Made by a program: the position numbers and the translations under genes. From Acidithiobacillus sp. (lineage in GTDB: Bacteria > Pseudomonadota > Gammaproteobacteria > Acidithiobacillales > Acidithiobacillaceae): 52,824 nucleotides of DNA. The stretch covers positions 1-52,824 of the forward strand of contig JAQVDS010000019.1 in assembly GCA_028697715.1 (NCBI GenBank), written 5' to 3'. Below are positions 14,487 to 23,261 of this stretch, piece after piece (positions within the stretch are counted from its first letter, which is position 1; the number at the start of each line of letters is the position of its first letter). The notes below the pieces were generated by a model. The model was not told where the DNA came from, searched no databases, and saw only the letters and a list, made by a program, of their open reading frames with translations.

Positions 14487-15302
14487 TTACCGTGAAAATC
14501 TCTGAGAGAGTTCCCTTCCGCCATCGCAATACAAGGTGGCGCGACCGTCGCGGACAAAACCTACCAGCTGCACGTGATTTTTTCTGGCAATGTCCACCGC
14601 CATGCTGCTCACACCGGAGATGGCTGCTACCAACGGAATTCGCCAGGCGAGAGCCTTGCGCACGATCTCGAAGGGCAGTCGTGAGGAGACTGCCAGAATA
14701 TCTGCCGAGCCGGGAACGGCACCGCGGGCCAAGGCGGCGCCGATGACCTTGTCGACGGCATTGTGGCGACCGATGTCCTCGCGCACCAGGATCTCTCCGT
14801 CGGTAAAGCGAAGGGCGGCAGCGTGGCAGTTGCCGCTTTGCTGGTGGAGACACTGCTGTGCCGCGAGTTCCGCCATGGTTGCATGAATTTGCTCCGGATC
14901 AGGCAAATTCCGGGCGGCGGGTAACGGCGCGAAGGGCTGCAGGCCGCGAAAGTCGGGACAACCGCAAAGCCCGCAGGCGCTGGCGCCGGGGAGTGCCCGG
15001 CGGTGGCTGGCGGCGCGATCCATGGCAGTCGCATGCAACTGCAAATAGATGGCGGTGCCCTCCGCTGTACTCTCGATTTCCAGTGCCAGAATCTCTTCGG
15101 GCGTTCGTACGATGTCCTCGGTCCAGAGAAAGCCCCGCGCAAAATCCGCCAGATCGTGGGGAGTTGCGAGCATGACGGCATAAACCTCGCCGCTGAGCAC
15201 GAAGGAAACCGGGGACTCCTCGACCAGGCTTTGCGCTTGCCCCTGCCAACTCGCCTTGAGGCCGGGACTGTCATCAGCTATCTGCGATTTTTCTGCCGCC
15301 AC
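14487..15302 (-). CDS. fdhD: FdhD sulfur-transfer protein for formate dehydrogenase
   Basis: A 271-aa protein of usual FdhD length. It has P-V-S-F-V-L-S-G-E-V-Y-A-V-M-L-A-T-P-H-D-L near the N-terminus, the cysteine motif A-C-G-L-C-G-C at about 109-115 and the R-E-D-I-G-R-H-N-A-V-D-K signature in the second half. FdhD passes sulfur from a cysteine desulfurase to the molybdenum cofactor of formate dehydrogenase in the cytoplasm. No formate dehydrogenase gene is in the window. The gene lies immediately behind the oxidoreductase on the same strand (15 bp) and its end is 28 bp from the attR repeat. Confidence 0.92.
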   Translation of the reverse strand: MAAEKSQIADDSPGLKASWQGQAQSLVEESPVSFVLSGEVYAVMLATPHDLADFARGFLWTEDIVRTPEEILALEIESTAEGTAIYLQLHATAMDRAASHRRALPGASACGLCGCPDFRGLQPFAPLPAARNLPDPEQIHATMAELAAQQCLHQQSGNCHAAALRFTDGEILVREDIGRHNAVDKVIGAALARGAVPGSADILAVSSRLPFEIVRKALAWRIPLVAAISGVSSMAVDIARKNHVQLVGFVRDGRATLYCDGGRELSQRFSR

Positions 15303-15316
15303 CGGGTACCTAGCCT

Positions 15317-16213
15317 TCAGTCATCCCTATTCGTAGAGTGTAGTCCAGCGCTGCGCGCCGCTTCGACGCCCAGCGCCGCCCAATCGACATCACTCTCGCC
15401 ACGGGCAGCAAGGGCCAGAAAGCGCTCGCGCAGGGCGCCAAAAAAAGGCATGGGCACGGCCAGCTTCTCTGCGGCTTCGCCCACCAGGCGAAGATCCTTT
15501 TGCCCCAGGGGCGCGGCAAAGCCGGCGGGGCGTATGGCGCGATCAGCAATGAGCTTGCCGTAATTGCGATGTACGGGGGCGGTGAAGAGGGATCGGGTGA
15601 GGAAATCGAGATAGGCATAGCGGTCGACGCCGCCTTTCTCGACCAAGGCCATGGCTTCGCCCATGGATTCGATGGTGGAAGCAATCAGGAAATTGCCACT
15701 GAGCTTGACCAGATTGGCGAGCTCCGGCCGCGGCGAAACCCACCAGAGGTCCTGCCCCACCCGCAGGAAGACTGGCCGCAATCTTTCTACGATTTCTTCC
15801 TCTCCACCGGCTACCAGAAACAGTTTGCCAGCAGCCGCGGCGTCGGGGCGCCCGAACACCGGCAGGGAAACGAAGTGCTGCCCAGCCGCCGCGTGACGCT
15901 CGGCAAGTTCGGCTGCCAGAGCCACGCTGATGGTGCTGCACGACACATGGACCGCGCCTTCGGGCAGGCTTTCCAGCAGGGCCCCTGGTGCCAGCACGAC
16001 ATCACGCAGCGCCTGATCGTCCGCCAGCATGGTAAAGACCAGCTCACGATCTGTCATTGCTCCGGGATGAGCGACGGCCCTGGCACCCTTGGCCAGCAGC
16101 GGCTTCGACGCCGCGGAGTTACGGTTGTAGACGACCAGATCCGCCTGCGAATCCAGAAGGCGTTGCGCCATTCCGCTACCCATCCGTCCGAGTCCCAAAA
16201 AACCGATTTTCAT
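15317..16213 (-). CDS. NAD(P)-dependent beta-hydroxyacid dehydrogenase family protein
   Basis: A 298-aa protein of the 3-hydroxyisobutyrate/6-phosphogluconate dehydrogenase family. It has the Rossmann motif I-G-F-L-G-L-G-R-M-G-S-G-M-A at residues 3-16, N-R-N-S after the second strand (suggesting NADP preference, tentative), the substrate loop near S-C-S-T-I-S, and the catalytic lysine region V-K-L-S-G-N-F-L around 168-176. The substrate cannot be told from sequence; glyoxylate/succinic semialdehyde reductases are similar. It is transcribed divergently from dapF and ahead of fdhD. Confidence 0.85.
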   Translation of the reverse strand: MKIGFLGLGRMGSGMAQRLLDSQADLVVYNRNSAASKPLLAKGARAVAHPGAMTDRELVFTMLADDQALRDVVLAPGALLESLPEGAVHVSCSTISVALAAELAERHAAAGQHFVSLPVFGRPDAAAAGKLFLVAGGEEEIVERLRPVFLRVGQDLWWVSPRPELANLVKLSGNFLIASTIESMGEAMALVEKGGVDRYAYLDFLTRSLFTAPVHRNYGKLIADRAIRPAGFAAPLGQKDLRLVGEAAEKLAVPMPFFGALRERFLALAARGESDVDWAALGVEAARSAGLHSTNRDD

Positions 16214-16308
16214 GCCACCTCCTAAACATTCATACCAGTTGGTTTAAAGCTAGGCCCTCAGCAGCCTGCGGTCAAGAAATCCATAGCCTCCCGTAAGCAT
16301 CTGCGCCT

Positions 16309-16330
16309 GGCAGACACTATGCAGTCTGCC
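16309..16330 (+). promoter_or_regulatory. Inverted repeat ahead of dapF
   Basis: GGCAGAC (16309-16315) and GTCTGCC (16324-16330) form a perfect 7-bp palindrome with an 8-nt centre, 22 bp before the dapF ATG and between divergent genes. It could be an operator. No run of T follows, so a terminator is unlikely. Confidence 0.35.
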
Positions 16331-16351
16331 ACAACCTGTTACACTCCCTAT

Positions 16352-17233
16352 ATGAGCAAAATCATGGAACAGTACTCCGCCCTTTCCCAACCCTGGACCT
16401 TTACCAAGATGCATGGCCTGGGTAACGACTTTGTCGTGCTCGATGGTGTGCGTCAGTCCTTTTCCTTGCGGCCGGAGGATTGCCGACGGATTGCCGATCG
16501 TCACTTTGGCATTGGTTGTGATCAGATTTTATTGGTGGAACCGGCCACCGACCCCGATTGCGATTTTCGCTATCGCATCTTCAACGCCGATGGCAGTGAG
16601 GTAAATCAGTGCGGTAACGGTGCGCGCTGCTTTGCCGTTTTCGTGCGGCGCAGTGGTCTGAGCGACAAGAATCCCATCCGGGTGGAGACCCGTGCTGGGC
16701 AGATGTCGCTCCACAGCCGGCCGGATGGTCTGGTGGAGGTGGATATGGGAGTGCCGATTCTCGACCCTGCCGCCATCCCTTTTCGCGCTGAAGCCCCTGC
16801 CAAGGAGTATGCGTTGCCTTTCCGCGGCCAGGCGTTGCCGATTGCCGCGGTGAGCATGGGCAATCCGCACCTGCTGCTGGCGGTCGACCAATGCGACAGC
16901 GCCCCGGTTGCCGACTGGGGCCCGGAGCTGGAGCAGCACCCCGCCTTTCCCGAGCGCTGCAATGTCGGCTTTCTCGAAATTCAGGACCCTGCACACCTGC
17001 GCCTGCGTACTTGGGAGCGCGGGGCGGGGGAGACCCTCGCCTGTGGTAGTAACGCCTGTGCGGCGGTGGTGGCGGGCCAGCTCTGGGAGCGGCTAGCCGA
17101 TACGGTGCAAGTCACCCTTCCCGGGGGTACACTGGAAATTCGCTGGGCGGGTCCTGGTACGCCACTGTATATGGTAGGGCCCGCAGAAGTGGTTTTTGAT
17201 GGTACCTGGATCCCCGAAGGAGAAAAGACATGA
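16352..17233 (+). CDS. dapF: Diaminopimelate epimerase
   Basis: A protein of about 293 aa that converts LL- to meso-diaminopimelate for lysine and peptidoglycan synthesis. The N-terminal K-M-H-G-L-G-N-D-F-V motif, the first catalytic Cys in N-Q-C-G-N-G-A-R-C and the second in L-A-C-G-S-N-A-C are all present. The start is uncertain: ATG 16352 and ATG 16364 both give a sensible protein and neither has a strong ribosome site. It heads an operon of overlapping genes: a 58-aa protein, DUF484, xerC, hslV and hslU. Confidence 0.93.
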   Translation: MSKIMEQYSALSQPWTFTKMHGLGNDFVVLDGVRQSFSLRPEDCRRIADRHFGIGCDQILLVEPATDPDCDFRYRIFNADGSEVNQCGNGARCFAVFVRRSGLSDKNPIRVETRAGQMSLHSRPDGLVEVDMGVPILDPAAIPFRAEAPAKEYALPFRGQALPIAAVSMGNPHLLLAVDQCDSAPVADWGPELEQHPAFPERCNVGFLEIQDPAHLRLRTWERGAGETLACGSNACAAVVAGQLWERLADTVQVTLPGGTLEIRWAGPGTPLYMVGPAEVVFDGTWIPEGEKT

Positions 17234-17406
17234 GTCAGCAGCTTCTGGATGCCATTGCCCGCAATCTGCAGGTACCTGCCGGGCAGATCGCTTTTCTGCA
17301 CAAGCTGGAAGAGAACGAGCTGGAACTGCTCGCGCAATTCATCGCCCAGCTCGAGATCCATGCACGATCCGAGCAGTATAGCGACACCCATTGGGAGGAT
17401 GACTGA
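17230..17406 (+). CDS. Small 58-aa protein between dapF and DUF484
   Basis: The ATG at 17230 overlaps the dapF stop (ATGA) with GGAG upstream. The product begins MSQQLLDAIARNLQVPAGQI and ends in an acidic tail, T-H-W-E-D-D. It is predicted to be helical and soluble, with L-E-E-N-E-L-E-L-L in the middle. The next gene starts three bases after its stop. Both junctions are tight, so it is probably a real gene in the operon. I do not recognise the family. Confidence 0.7.
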   Translation: MSQQLLDAIARNLQVPAGQIAFLHKLEENELELLAQFIAQLEIHARSEQYSDTHWEDD

Positions 17407-17409
17407 GGG

Positions 17410-18075
17410 ATGCAGGACGAGGCTGCCGCACAGTGCCGCGCCTATCTGCAGGCGCACCCCGAATTTTTGCTGCAGGAACCGGATCTGCTGCAAGAACTGA
17501 CGCTGCCCCATCTGGGCGTTGGCTCTGCCAGCTCTCTGCTCGAACGCCAGGTGCAGCGCCTGCGCGACGAACGCGATCAGTTGCAGCACTATGTCGATAC
17601 GCTGCTCCGTCAGGCGCAGCGGCAAACGGAGTTGGGACGGCATCTCGGCCGCCTCGCCGTCGAGCTGTTACTGGCGCAGAGTCCGGGCGCTTGCGTGGCG
17701 GCCTTGCGCCGCAGTCTGGAAGAAGATTTCGCCGTGGAGTCCTTTGTGATGCTGACGGGGCCGCAATCCTGCCTGCCCGATGCCATCACCCTGGAGGAAA
17801 GTGACTGGCAACGCTTGGCGGATGATCGAGAGGCCCGGGCCGGCGTGCAACTGGAGGAAGGCGAACTGCGCCGGTATTTTCCGGCAGCGGCATCCCTGCC
17901 GGCGTCGCTGGCCAGTATCCGCGTATGCGGCGCAGGCTGTAGCGCGCTGATTTTGCTGGCCAGTGCAGACCCCGAACGCTATGGCGCCGACATGGCAACC
18001 GACCTGCTCGAGCAAATCTCCCGGCTGTTCTCTGCGGCCCTGCAACGCTGCGCCGGCAGCGATCGTGATGCCTAG
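17410..18075 (+). CDS. DUF484 family protein
   Basis: A 221-aa protein of the DUF484 family, which commonly sits just before xerC. The N-terminus has Y-L-Q-A-H-P-E-F-L-L-Q-E-P-D-L-L, typical of the family, followed by S-L-L-E-R-Q-V-Q-R-L-R-D-E-R-D-Q-L, likely a coiled coil, and a GAF-like C-terminal domain. Its molecular role is not established. It overlaps the xerC start by eight bases. Confidence 0.85.
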   Translation: MQDEAAAQCRAYLQAHPEFLLQEPDLLQELTLPHLGVGSASSLLERQVQRLRDERDQLQHYVDTLLRQAQRQTELGRHLGRLAVELLLAQSPGACVAALRRSLEEDFAVESFVMLTGPQSCLPDAITLEESDWQRLADDREARAGVQLEEGELRRYFPAAASLPASLASIRVCGAGCSALILLASADPERYGADMATDLLEQISRLFSAALQRCAGSDRDA

Positions 18076-18973
18076 CGAAATCGACTTGCAGATCGAGGCG
18101 TTTTTACAGAGCGCCCCGACGTGCCTGGCCGCCCGCTCCGTCGTCGCCTACCGCGAGGATTTGCAGTTGTGGCAGGCGTTTTTCACCGCGGAAAAGATCT
18201 CTTCCCTGACCGACATCCAGGCCCCTCAGCTTCGTCATTTCCTGCTCCGCGAACACCAGCGAGGGGTGTCGGTGCGCAGTCTGCGCCGCCGCTTTGCTGC
18301 CCTGCGCGCCTGGTTCCGCTGGCTGCGCCAGCAGGATCCACAAATTGTAGATCCGAGTCGCGGCCTGCCCATGCCCAAGGGCGAACAGCATTTTCCCGAT
18401 TGGCTGGGGATCGATGTGGCGCAGAAGCTCCTCGACACCCAGGCAGACGCCGGGAATGACTGGCTGCAATTGCGCGATCAAGCCATCCTCGAACTGCTCT
18501 ATTCGAGTGCCTTGCGGGTCTCGGAGCTGGTGCAGCTGCAGCGCCACGATCTCCATCTGGAGGCGGGCCTGCTGCGCGTTCTCGGCAAAGGCCAAAAGCA
18601 GCGCATCGTGCCCGTGGGTCGCATGGCGCGGGGGGCCCTGCAACGCTATCTGGCGCGGCGACCAGAAAGCACGGAGACAGCCCTTTTTCTCAATCGCCTT
18701 GGTCGTCCTCTGGGCGTGCGGGGCGTGCAGTATCTGGTCGACAAGGCCGGACGAGAGCGTCTAGGGCAGCGTTTGCATCCTCACAGTCTGCGCCACAGTG
18801 CTGCCAGCCATCTGCTGCAGTCCTCCGGCGATTTGCGTGCCGTCCAGGAATTTCTCGGCCATGCACAGATTGATACCACCGCCATTTATACCCATCTGGA
18901 TTATCAGCATCTGGCCCAGGTCTACGATCAGGCGCACCCGCACGCCAAGCACAAGGAGCAGTCGCATGAGTGA
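18068..18973 (+). CDS. xerC: Site-specific recombinase XerC
   Basis: A 301-aa tyrosine recombinase that with XerD resolves chromosome dimers at dif. The C-terminal catalytic domain shows S-S-A-L-R-V-S-E-L (Arg), [15 protein letters not shown] (His, Arg), [10 protein letters not shown] and I-Y-T-H-L (Tyr). The ATG at 18068 overlaps the DUF484 end and gives the normal Xer length. The context dapF-DUF484-xerC is the classical arrangement, supporting XerC rather than XerD. The stop overlaps hslV. Confidence 0.93.
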   Translation: MPSEIDLQIEAFLQSAPTCLAARSVVAYREDLQLWQAFFTAEKISSLTDIQAPQLRHFLLREHQRGVSVRSLRRRFAALRAWFRWLRQQDPQIVDPSRGLPMPKGEQHFPDWLGIDVAQKLLDTQADAGNDWLQLRDQAILELLYSSALRVSELVQLQRHDLHLEAGLLRVLGKGQKQRIVPVGRMARGALQRYLARRPESTETALFLNRLGRPLGVRGVQYLVDKAGRERLGQRLHPHSLRHSAASHLLQSSGDLRAVQEFLGHAQIDTTAIYTHLDYQHLAQVYDQAHPHAKHKEQSHE

Positions 18974-19508
18974 AGCAACAACCCTGCACGGCACCACCAT
19001 CCTCTCGGTACGCCGTGGGGAGAACGTGGTGATGGCCGGGGATGGTCAGGTCACTTTTGGCAATACCGTCATGAAGGGCAATGCGCGCAAGGTGCGACGC
19101 ATCGAGCCGGGGGTGCTGACCGGCTTTGCCGGAGCCACCGCCGACGCGTTTACGCTCTTGGAGCGTTTCGAGGCCAAACTCAAGGCGCATCCGGGACAGC
19201 TCGCCAAGGCTGCGGTGGAGCTCGCCAAGGAGTGGCGCACCGACCGGGTATTGCGCCGTTTGGAGGCGATGCTGGCGGTGGCGGATCGCAGTCAGAGCCT
19301 GATCATCACCGGGCAAGGCGACGTCCTCGAACCGGAGCATGGCATCATCGCCATTGGCTCGGGCGGCCCCTACGCCCTCGCCGCCGCCCGCGCCCTTCTG
19401 GAAAACAGCGATCTGCCCGCCCGCGCGGTTGCCGAGCAGGCCTTGGCGATTGCCGGGGACATCTGCATTTACACCAATCAACAACGTACCGTGGAAGAAT
19501 TGTCATGA
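18966..19508 (+). CDS. hslV: HslV, ATP-dependent protease proteolytic subunit
   Basis: A 180-aa peptidase. The mature N-terminal threonine lies in [11 protein letters not shown] (TT after removal of the short propeptide), followed by [17 protein letters not shown] and [10 protein letters not shown]. It forms the double hexamer that degrades unfolded proteins when capped by HslU. The eight-base overlap with xerC and four-base overlap with hslU indicate coupled translation. No heat-shock promoter was seen immediately upstream. Confidence 0.95.
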   Translation: MSEATTLHGTTILSVRRGENVVMAGDGQVTFGNTVMKGNARKVRRIEPGVLTGFAGATADAFTLLERFEAKLKAHPGQLAKAAVELAKEWRTDRVLRRLEAMLAVADRSQSLIITGQGDVLEPEHGIIAIGSGGPYALAAARALLENSDLPARAVAEQALAIAGDICIYTNQQRTVEELS

Positions 19509-20833
19509 AAATGAGTGAAATGACCCCGCGCGAGATCGTGCAGGAGCTCGACAAATATATCATCGGCCAGGCGGAGGCGAAGCGCGCCGTTGCCGTTGCC
19601 CTGCGCAATCGCTGGCGTCGCGCCCAGGTGGATGGTCCGCTGCGGAAGGAAATCACCCCCAAGAACATCCTCATGATTGGCCCTACCGGGGTGGGTAAGA
19701 CGGAGATCGCGCGGCGACTGGCTCAGCTTGCGAGTGCTCCCTTTCTGAAGGTGGAGGCCACCAAGTTCACCGAGGTGGGCTATGTGGGCAAGGATGTCGA
19801 ATCGATCATTCGTGACCTGGCGGAGATCGCCGTGAATCTGCTGCGCAGCGAGCGGCAGGCCGCCAATAGCCAGCGCGCCGAGGAGCTGGCGGAGGATCGC
19901 CTGCTTGATATCCTCGTTCCTGGACCGCGCGACAGCAGTATCCCGCGGCAGGACGAAGGCACGCGGCAGAAGTTCCGCAAGATGCTGCGCGAAGGACGTC
20001 TGGACCAGCAGGAGATCGAGATCGAACTGGCGGCGCCTAAGGCCAGTGTCGAGATCATGACCCCGCCCGGCATGGAGGAAATGAGTGCTCAGCTACGCGA
20101 TCTGTTCAGCAACATGGCGCCGCAAAAGACGGCCAAGCGCAAGATGCCCATTGCCGAGGCGCGCAAGCTGCTCTGTGAGGAGGAGGCGGCCAAACTGGTC
20201 AATGAGGACGAAGTGCGCAGCCTGGCCCTGGAGCGGGTGCAGGAGGATGGCATCGTCTTCATCGACGAAATCGACAAGGTTACCTCGCGGGGCAGTGGGC
20301 AAAGCGCGGCAGAGGTCTCCCGCGAGGGAGTGCAACGCGATCTCCTGCCGCTGATCGAAGGGGCGAGCGTCAGCACTCGCTATGGCGTGGTCAAGACCGA
20401 CCATATCCTGTTCATTGCCTCGGGGGCCTTTCATCTCAGCAAGCCCGCCGACCTGATCCCAGAGCTGCAGGGGCGTCTGCCCATTCGTGTCGAATTGCAG
20501 GCGCTGCAGGCAGACGATCTGGAGCGCATTCTGCGCGAGCCGGAAAACGCCCTGATCCGCCAGTACAGCGCCTTGCTGGCGGCGGACGGCGTCACCCTGC
20601 AGTTCGAGGACTCCGGCATCCGCCGCATTGCCGAGATTGCCCAGCAGGTGAATGAGCGGGTCGAAAACATCGGTGCCCGCCGCCTGCACACGGTAATGGA
20701 ACGCCTGCTGGAAGAGATTGCCTTTCAGGCGCCGGACCACGACGGCCAGCCGCTGCGGATCGACGCCGACTATGTCGATGGCCGCCTGAATGACCTGGCT
20801 GCCGACGAGGACCTGTCCCGCTACATCCTCTAG
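19505..20833 (+). CDS. hslU: HslU, ATPase subunit of the HslUV protease
   Basis: A 442-aa AAA+ unfoldase. The N-domain [16 protein letters not shown] is followed by Walker A G-P-T-G-V-G-K-T, the pore motif G-Y-V-G-K-D-V-E-S and an I-domain (about 110-240). Walker B is in [10 protein letters not shown] and the sensor arginine in G-A-R-R-L-H-T-V. The C-terminal D-L-S-R-Y-I-L inserts into HslV. Its stop TAG overlaps the stop of the convergent mscS-like gene. Confidence 0.96.
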   Translation: MKMSEMTPREIVQELDKYIIGQAEAKRAVAVALRNRWRRAQVDGPLRKEITPKNILMIGPTGVGKTEIARRLAQLASAPFLKVEATKFTEVGYVGKDVESIIRDLAEIAVNLLRSERQAANSQRAEELAEDRLLDILVPGPRDSSIPRQDEGTRQKFRKMLREGRLDQQEIEIELAAPKASVEIMTPPGMEEMSAQLRDLFSNMAPQKTAKRKMPIAEARKLLCEEEAAKLVNEDEVRSLALERVQEDGIVFIDEIDKVTSRGSGQSAAEVSREGVQRDLLPLIEGASVSTRYGVVKTDHILFIASGAFHLSKPADLIPELQGRLPIRVELQALQADDLERILREPENALIRQYSALLAADGVTLQFEDSGIRRIAEIAQQVNERVENIGARRLHTVMERLLEEIAFQAPDHDGQPLRIDADYVDGRLNDLAADEDLSRYIL

Positions 20834-21918
20834 GCCTTGTTCCCCGCCTCGGCGTCTGTCAGCCGCAGGAGTTCGAGCTGGCTGTTGAGAATCCGCACAT
20901 CCTGCTGCTGACGCGCCACCGGGATACCTTCCGCCAGCAAGGACTCCATGACGCCGGCGCGTAGATCCGTCTGCACATTGAACATCAGGTTGCAATCGCG
21001 CAGATACACACGCAGATAGACCACGATCCCGTTCGTATTCACGTCGAGAATCAGGGCCGAGGGCGGGATGATGCTGGGATCATCCTGCATGACGTCCGGG
21101 TGCCTTTGCGCAACTGCCACCAGGAGTTCCTTGACCCGATCGAGATTGGCGTTATGTTCCACCGTAAAGGGTAACATCAGGCGTACCACGCTATTGGAAT
21201 GCATCCAGTTGGTGACCTGCCCGGAGATGATCTCGGAATTGGGCACAAAGACTTCGGTGCGGTCAAAGGTGAGGATGAGGGTGTAGCGGATGCTGATGCG
21301 CTGGACATAACCCTCGGCGCTGCCGACCTTGATCCAGTCTCCTACCTTGATCGGTCGTTCGAAGATCAAAATAATGCCCGAGACGAAATTGTTGACCATG
21401 GTCTGCAGGCCAAAGCCAATACCGACCGATAAGGCGCTGGCAATCAGGGTCAGCTTTTCCAGTGGCACCCCGGCAAGCCCAATGCCAATCAACAGGCTCA
21501 GGGTGATGGAGACATATTTGCTCAGGATAACCAAGGAGTAGCGTGCTCCACTGTCCAGAGAAAACATGCCCAGAAAATTGTCGAGTCGTCGGGTACTGAA
21601 TTCCACCAGACGCAGTAATAGCGCCAGAATGATGATGGCAGCGACGACATGTGCGGGGACGATTCTGACGCCACTGACGGTAAAACCATCCAGAAAATAG
21701 TGTCCGATATAGCGCAGACCCTCTTTGGGCATGCCCCAGTTCAGGGCCAGGGCAACGACTCCAGCGCAGAGGATGCTGAGCTGCGCAATCACTCGCAGCA
21801 GGTAGAAAGGCAGGGAACCCTTGTGGGGATAATGGCGAAAATAGCTGCGCTGTAGCCACCACAGTAGTCCCACAGCGACGACAATGATGGCACTCGTCCA
21901 CAGATGCTGAATCAGCAA
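20830..21918 (-). CDS. MscS-family mechanosensitive ion channel
   Basis: A 362-aa membrane protein with four to five predicted membrane segments in its first half (about residues 8-22, 45-62, 88-105, 125-150 and the pore helix). The pore region [22 protein letters not shown] matches the MscS TM3 pattern. A cytoplasmic beta-domain follows, with V-G-D-W-I-K-V-G and the usual V-P-N-S-E. Such channels release solutes at hypo-osmotic shock. The gene converges with hslU, their stop codons sharing bases. Confidence 0.88.
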   Translation of the reverse strand: MLIQHLWTSAIIVVAVGLLWWLQRSYFRHYPHKGSLPFYLLRVIAQLSILCAGVVALALNWGMPKEGLRYIGHYFLDGFTVSGVRIVPAHVVAAIIILALLLRLVEFSTRRLDNFLGMFSLDSGARYSLVILSKYVSITLSLLIGIGLAGVPLEKLTLIASALSVGIGFGLQTMVNNFVSGIILIFERPIKVGDWIKVGSAEGYVQRISIRYTLILTFDRTEVFVPNSEIISGQVTNWMHSNSVVRLMLPFTVEHNANLDRVKELLVAVAQRHPDVMQDDPSIIPPSALILDVNTNGIVVYLRVYLRDCNLMFNVQTDLRAGVMESLLAEGIPVARQQQDVRILNSQLELLRLTDAEAGNKA

Positions 21919-21965
21919 GGAAGCCCTCCCGTAGATCGTAGAGAAAATGGGGAAGGGAGCGGAAA

Positions 21966-22304
21966 TTAGGGCTTGATGTAGGCGAACCCCTGCGCCTGCG
22001 CCTCGCCCAAAGCGAGGACGCCGACAGGTGCCACTTGGCTCCCTTCTGGGCGGCCTGCGGCATCAAGCTCGTAGGCCGTCAGACTATTCTGACAAAAGAA
22101 AAATTCTACCCCTTGGGCGACCAAGGCAGTGGCCTCCCGCCGCCAGAGCCCTTCTGCCCACAGGGGAATGGGGGCAGAACCATTGGCGATCACTCGCAGC
22201 CGAACGCCGGCATCAGAGCGCAGTGCATTGCGGAGATTGCCGAGGAGCAAGGGCCATTTGCCCGGCTCATCGATATGAAAGACCAGTGTAGCGACAGGTT
22301 TCAA
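21966..22304 (-). CDS. DsrE-like protein
   Basis: A 112-aa protein with a DsrE/DsrF-type fold: V-A-T-L-V-F-H-I-D-E at the first strand, L-R-V-I-A-N-G-S-A-P, G-V-E-F-F-F-C-Q-N-S-L near residue 72 with the single conserved cysteine, and a C-terminal strand. Cysteines at this place carry persulfide in sulfur-transfer members. The gene overlaps the rpoH stop (ATGA), so both are co-transcribed. A role in sulfur or redox handling is plausible in a sulfur oxidiser, but the partner is unknown. Confidence 0.75.
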   Translation of the reverse strand: MKPVATLVFHIDEPGKWPLLLGNLRNALRSDAGVRLRVIANGSAPIPLWAEGLWRREATALVAQGVEFFFCQNSLTAYELDAAGRPEGSQVAPVGVLALGEAQAQGFAYIKP

Positions 22305-23158
22305 GCTGCGGCGTTCTCTAGCAGCCTCTGCCGCAATTTGTTCATGCTACTCTTTTCCAGTTGCCGCACGCGCTCCGCCGAAACCCCGAGCTCCTCGCCA
22401 AGGGATTGCAAGGTCTTGGGTTCCTCACTCAGCCAGCGATTCTCGATGATGTAGCGATCGCGAGGCGGCAACGTGGCCAAGGCGCTGCGCAGCCCACGCT
22501 CGCGTGAGCGGTCCCAATCGCTTTCGATGATCTGCTCGACCGAAGACACGCCCTGATCCGCCAACTCGAAGGTACGAGCGTGCCCTTCCTCGTCCTCGCT
22601 GCTGTGGTCGAGGGAATAGTCATGCCCCGCCATGCGACCTTCCATCTCTAGCACCTCGCGCTGGCTTACCCCGAGTTCCTCGGCAATGGCCTCGCTCTCA
22701 CTCAGGTTCATCCAGCCCGTATCGCTGCGACTGGAACGCAGGTTGAAGAAGAGCTTGCGCTGCGCCTTGGTGGTTGCCACCTTGACGATCCGCCAGTTGC
22801 GCAGGATGAATTCGTGCATCTCGGCCTTGATCCAGTGTACCGCGAAGGACACCAGGCGCACCCCGTGGTCGGGGTCAAAACGTTTGACCGCCTTCATCAG
22901 ACCGATGTTGCCTTCCTGAATCAGATCCGCCTCGGGCAGGCCATAGCCACGATAGACGCGGGCGACGCGCACGACAAAACGCAGGTGGCTCAGCACGAGG
23001 GCCTTGGCTGCCTCCATATCGTCCCGCTCGCGCAGACGCTGTGCATAGTCCCGCTCTTCTTCGGCGCTCAACAACGGCTGCGCATTGACAAAGCGCAGGT
23101 ATGCCGCCATGCCGTCTACACTCGCCAAATCTCTGTTCGCGATCGCCAGTTCATTCAT
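22301..23158 (-). CDS. rpoH: Heat-shock sigma factor RpoH (sigma-32)
   Basis: A 285-aa group 3 sigma factor. Region 2 has Y-G-L-P-E-A-D-L-I-Q-E-G-N-I-G-L-M-K-A-V-K-R-F-D-P and V-R-L-V-S-F-A-V-H-W-I-K-A-E. The RpoH box is seen as T-K-A-Q-R-K-L-F-F-N-L-R. Region 4 ends with L-G-V-S-A-E-R-V-R-Q-L-E. The ATG at 23158 has AGGAGA upstream and gives normal length; an upstream in-frame start would extend it by 16 residues. It follows ftsY-ftsE-ftsX as in E. coli. A sigma-32-type promoter precedes it. Confidence 0.95.
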   Translation of the reverse strand: MNELAIANRDLASVDGMAAYLRFVNAQPLLSAEEERDYAQRLRERDDMEAAKALVLSHLRFVVRVARVYRGYGLPEADLIQEGNIGLMKAVKRFDPDHGVRLVSFAVHWIKAEMHEFILRNWRIVKVATTKAQRKLFFNLRSSRSDTGWMNLSESEAIAEELGVSQREVLEMEGRMAGHDYSLDHSSEDEEGHARTFELADQGVSSVEQIIESDWDRSRERGLRSALATLPPRDRYIIENRWLSEEPKTLQSLGEELGVSAERVRQLEKSSMNKLRQRLLENAAA

Positions 23159-23231
23159 TGCCTGTCTCCTGTTTCCGCTCTGAGTATAGACCCGTGCCAT
23201 GGGCAAAGGTTTACTCCGAACAACTTTTCTC

Positions 23232-23261
23232 TACATGGGGACGTGCATCCGGGATTTCAAG
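23232..23261 (-). promoter_or_regulatory. Sigma-32-type promoter of rpoH
   Basis: On the minus strand CTTGAAA (23261-23255), 14 bp and CCCCATGTA (23240-23232) match the sigma-32 consensus CTTGAAA/CCCCATnT closely. It overlaps the ftsX stop and lies about 70 bp before the rpoH ATG. Position suggests auto-activation of the heat-shock regulon. Confidence 0.7.

Noticed and set aside
18800..18965. Sigma-32 promoter immediately before hslVU.
   Set aside because: No CTTGAAA/CCCCAT pair was found within the end of xerC; hslVU probably relies on the upstream operon promoter.
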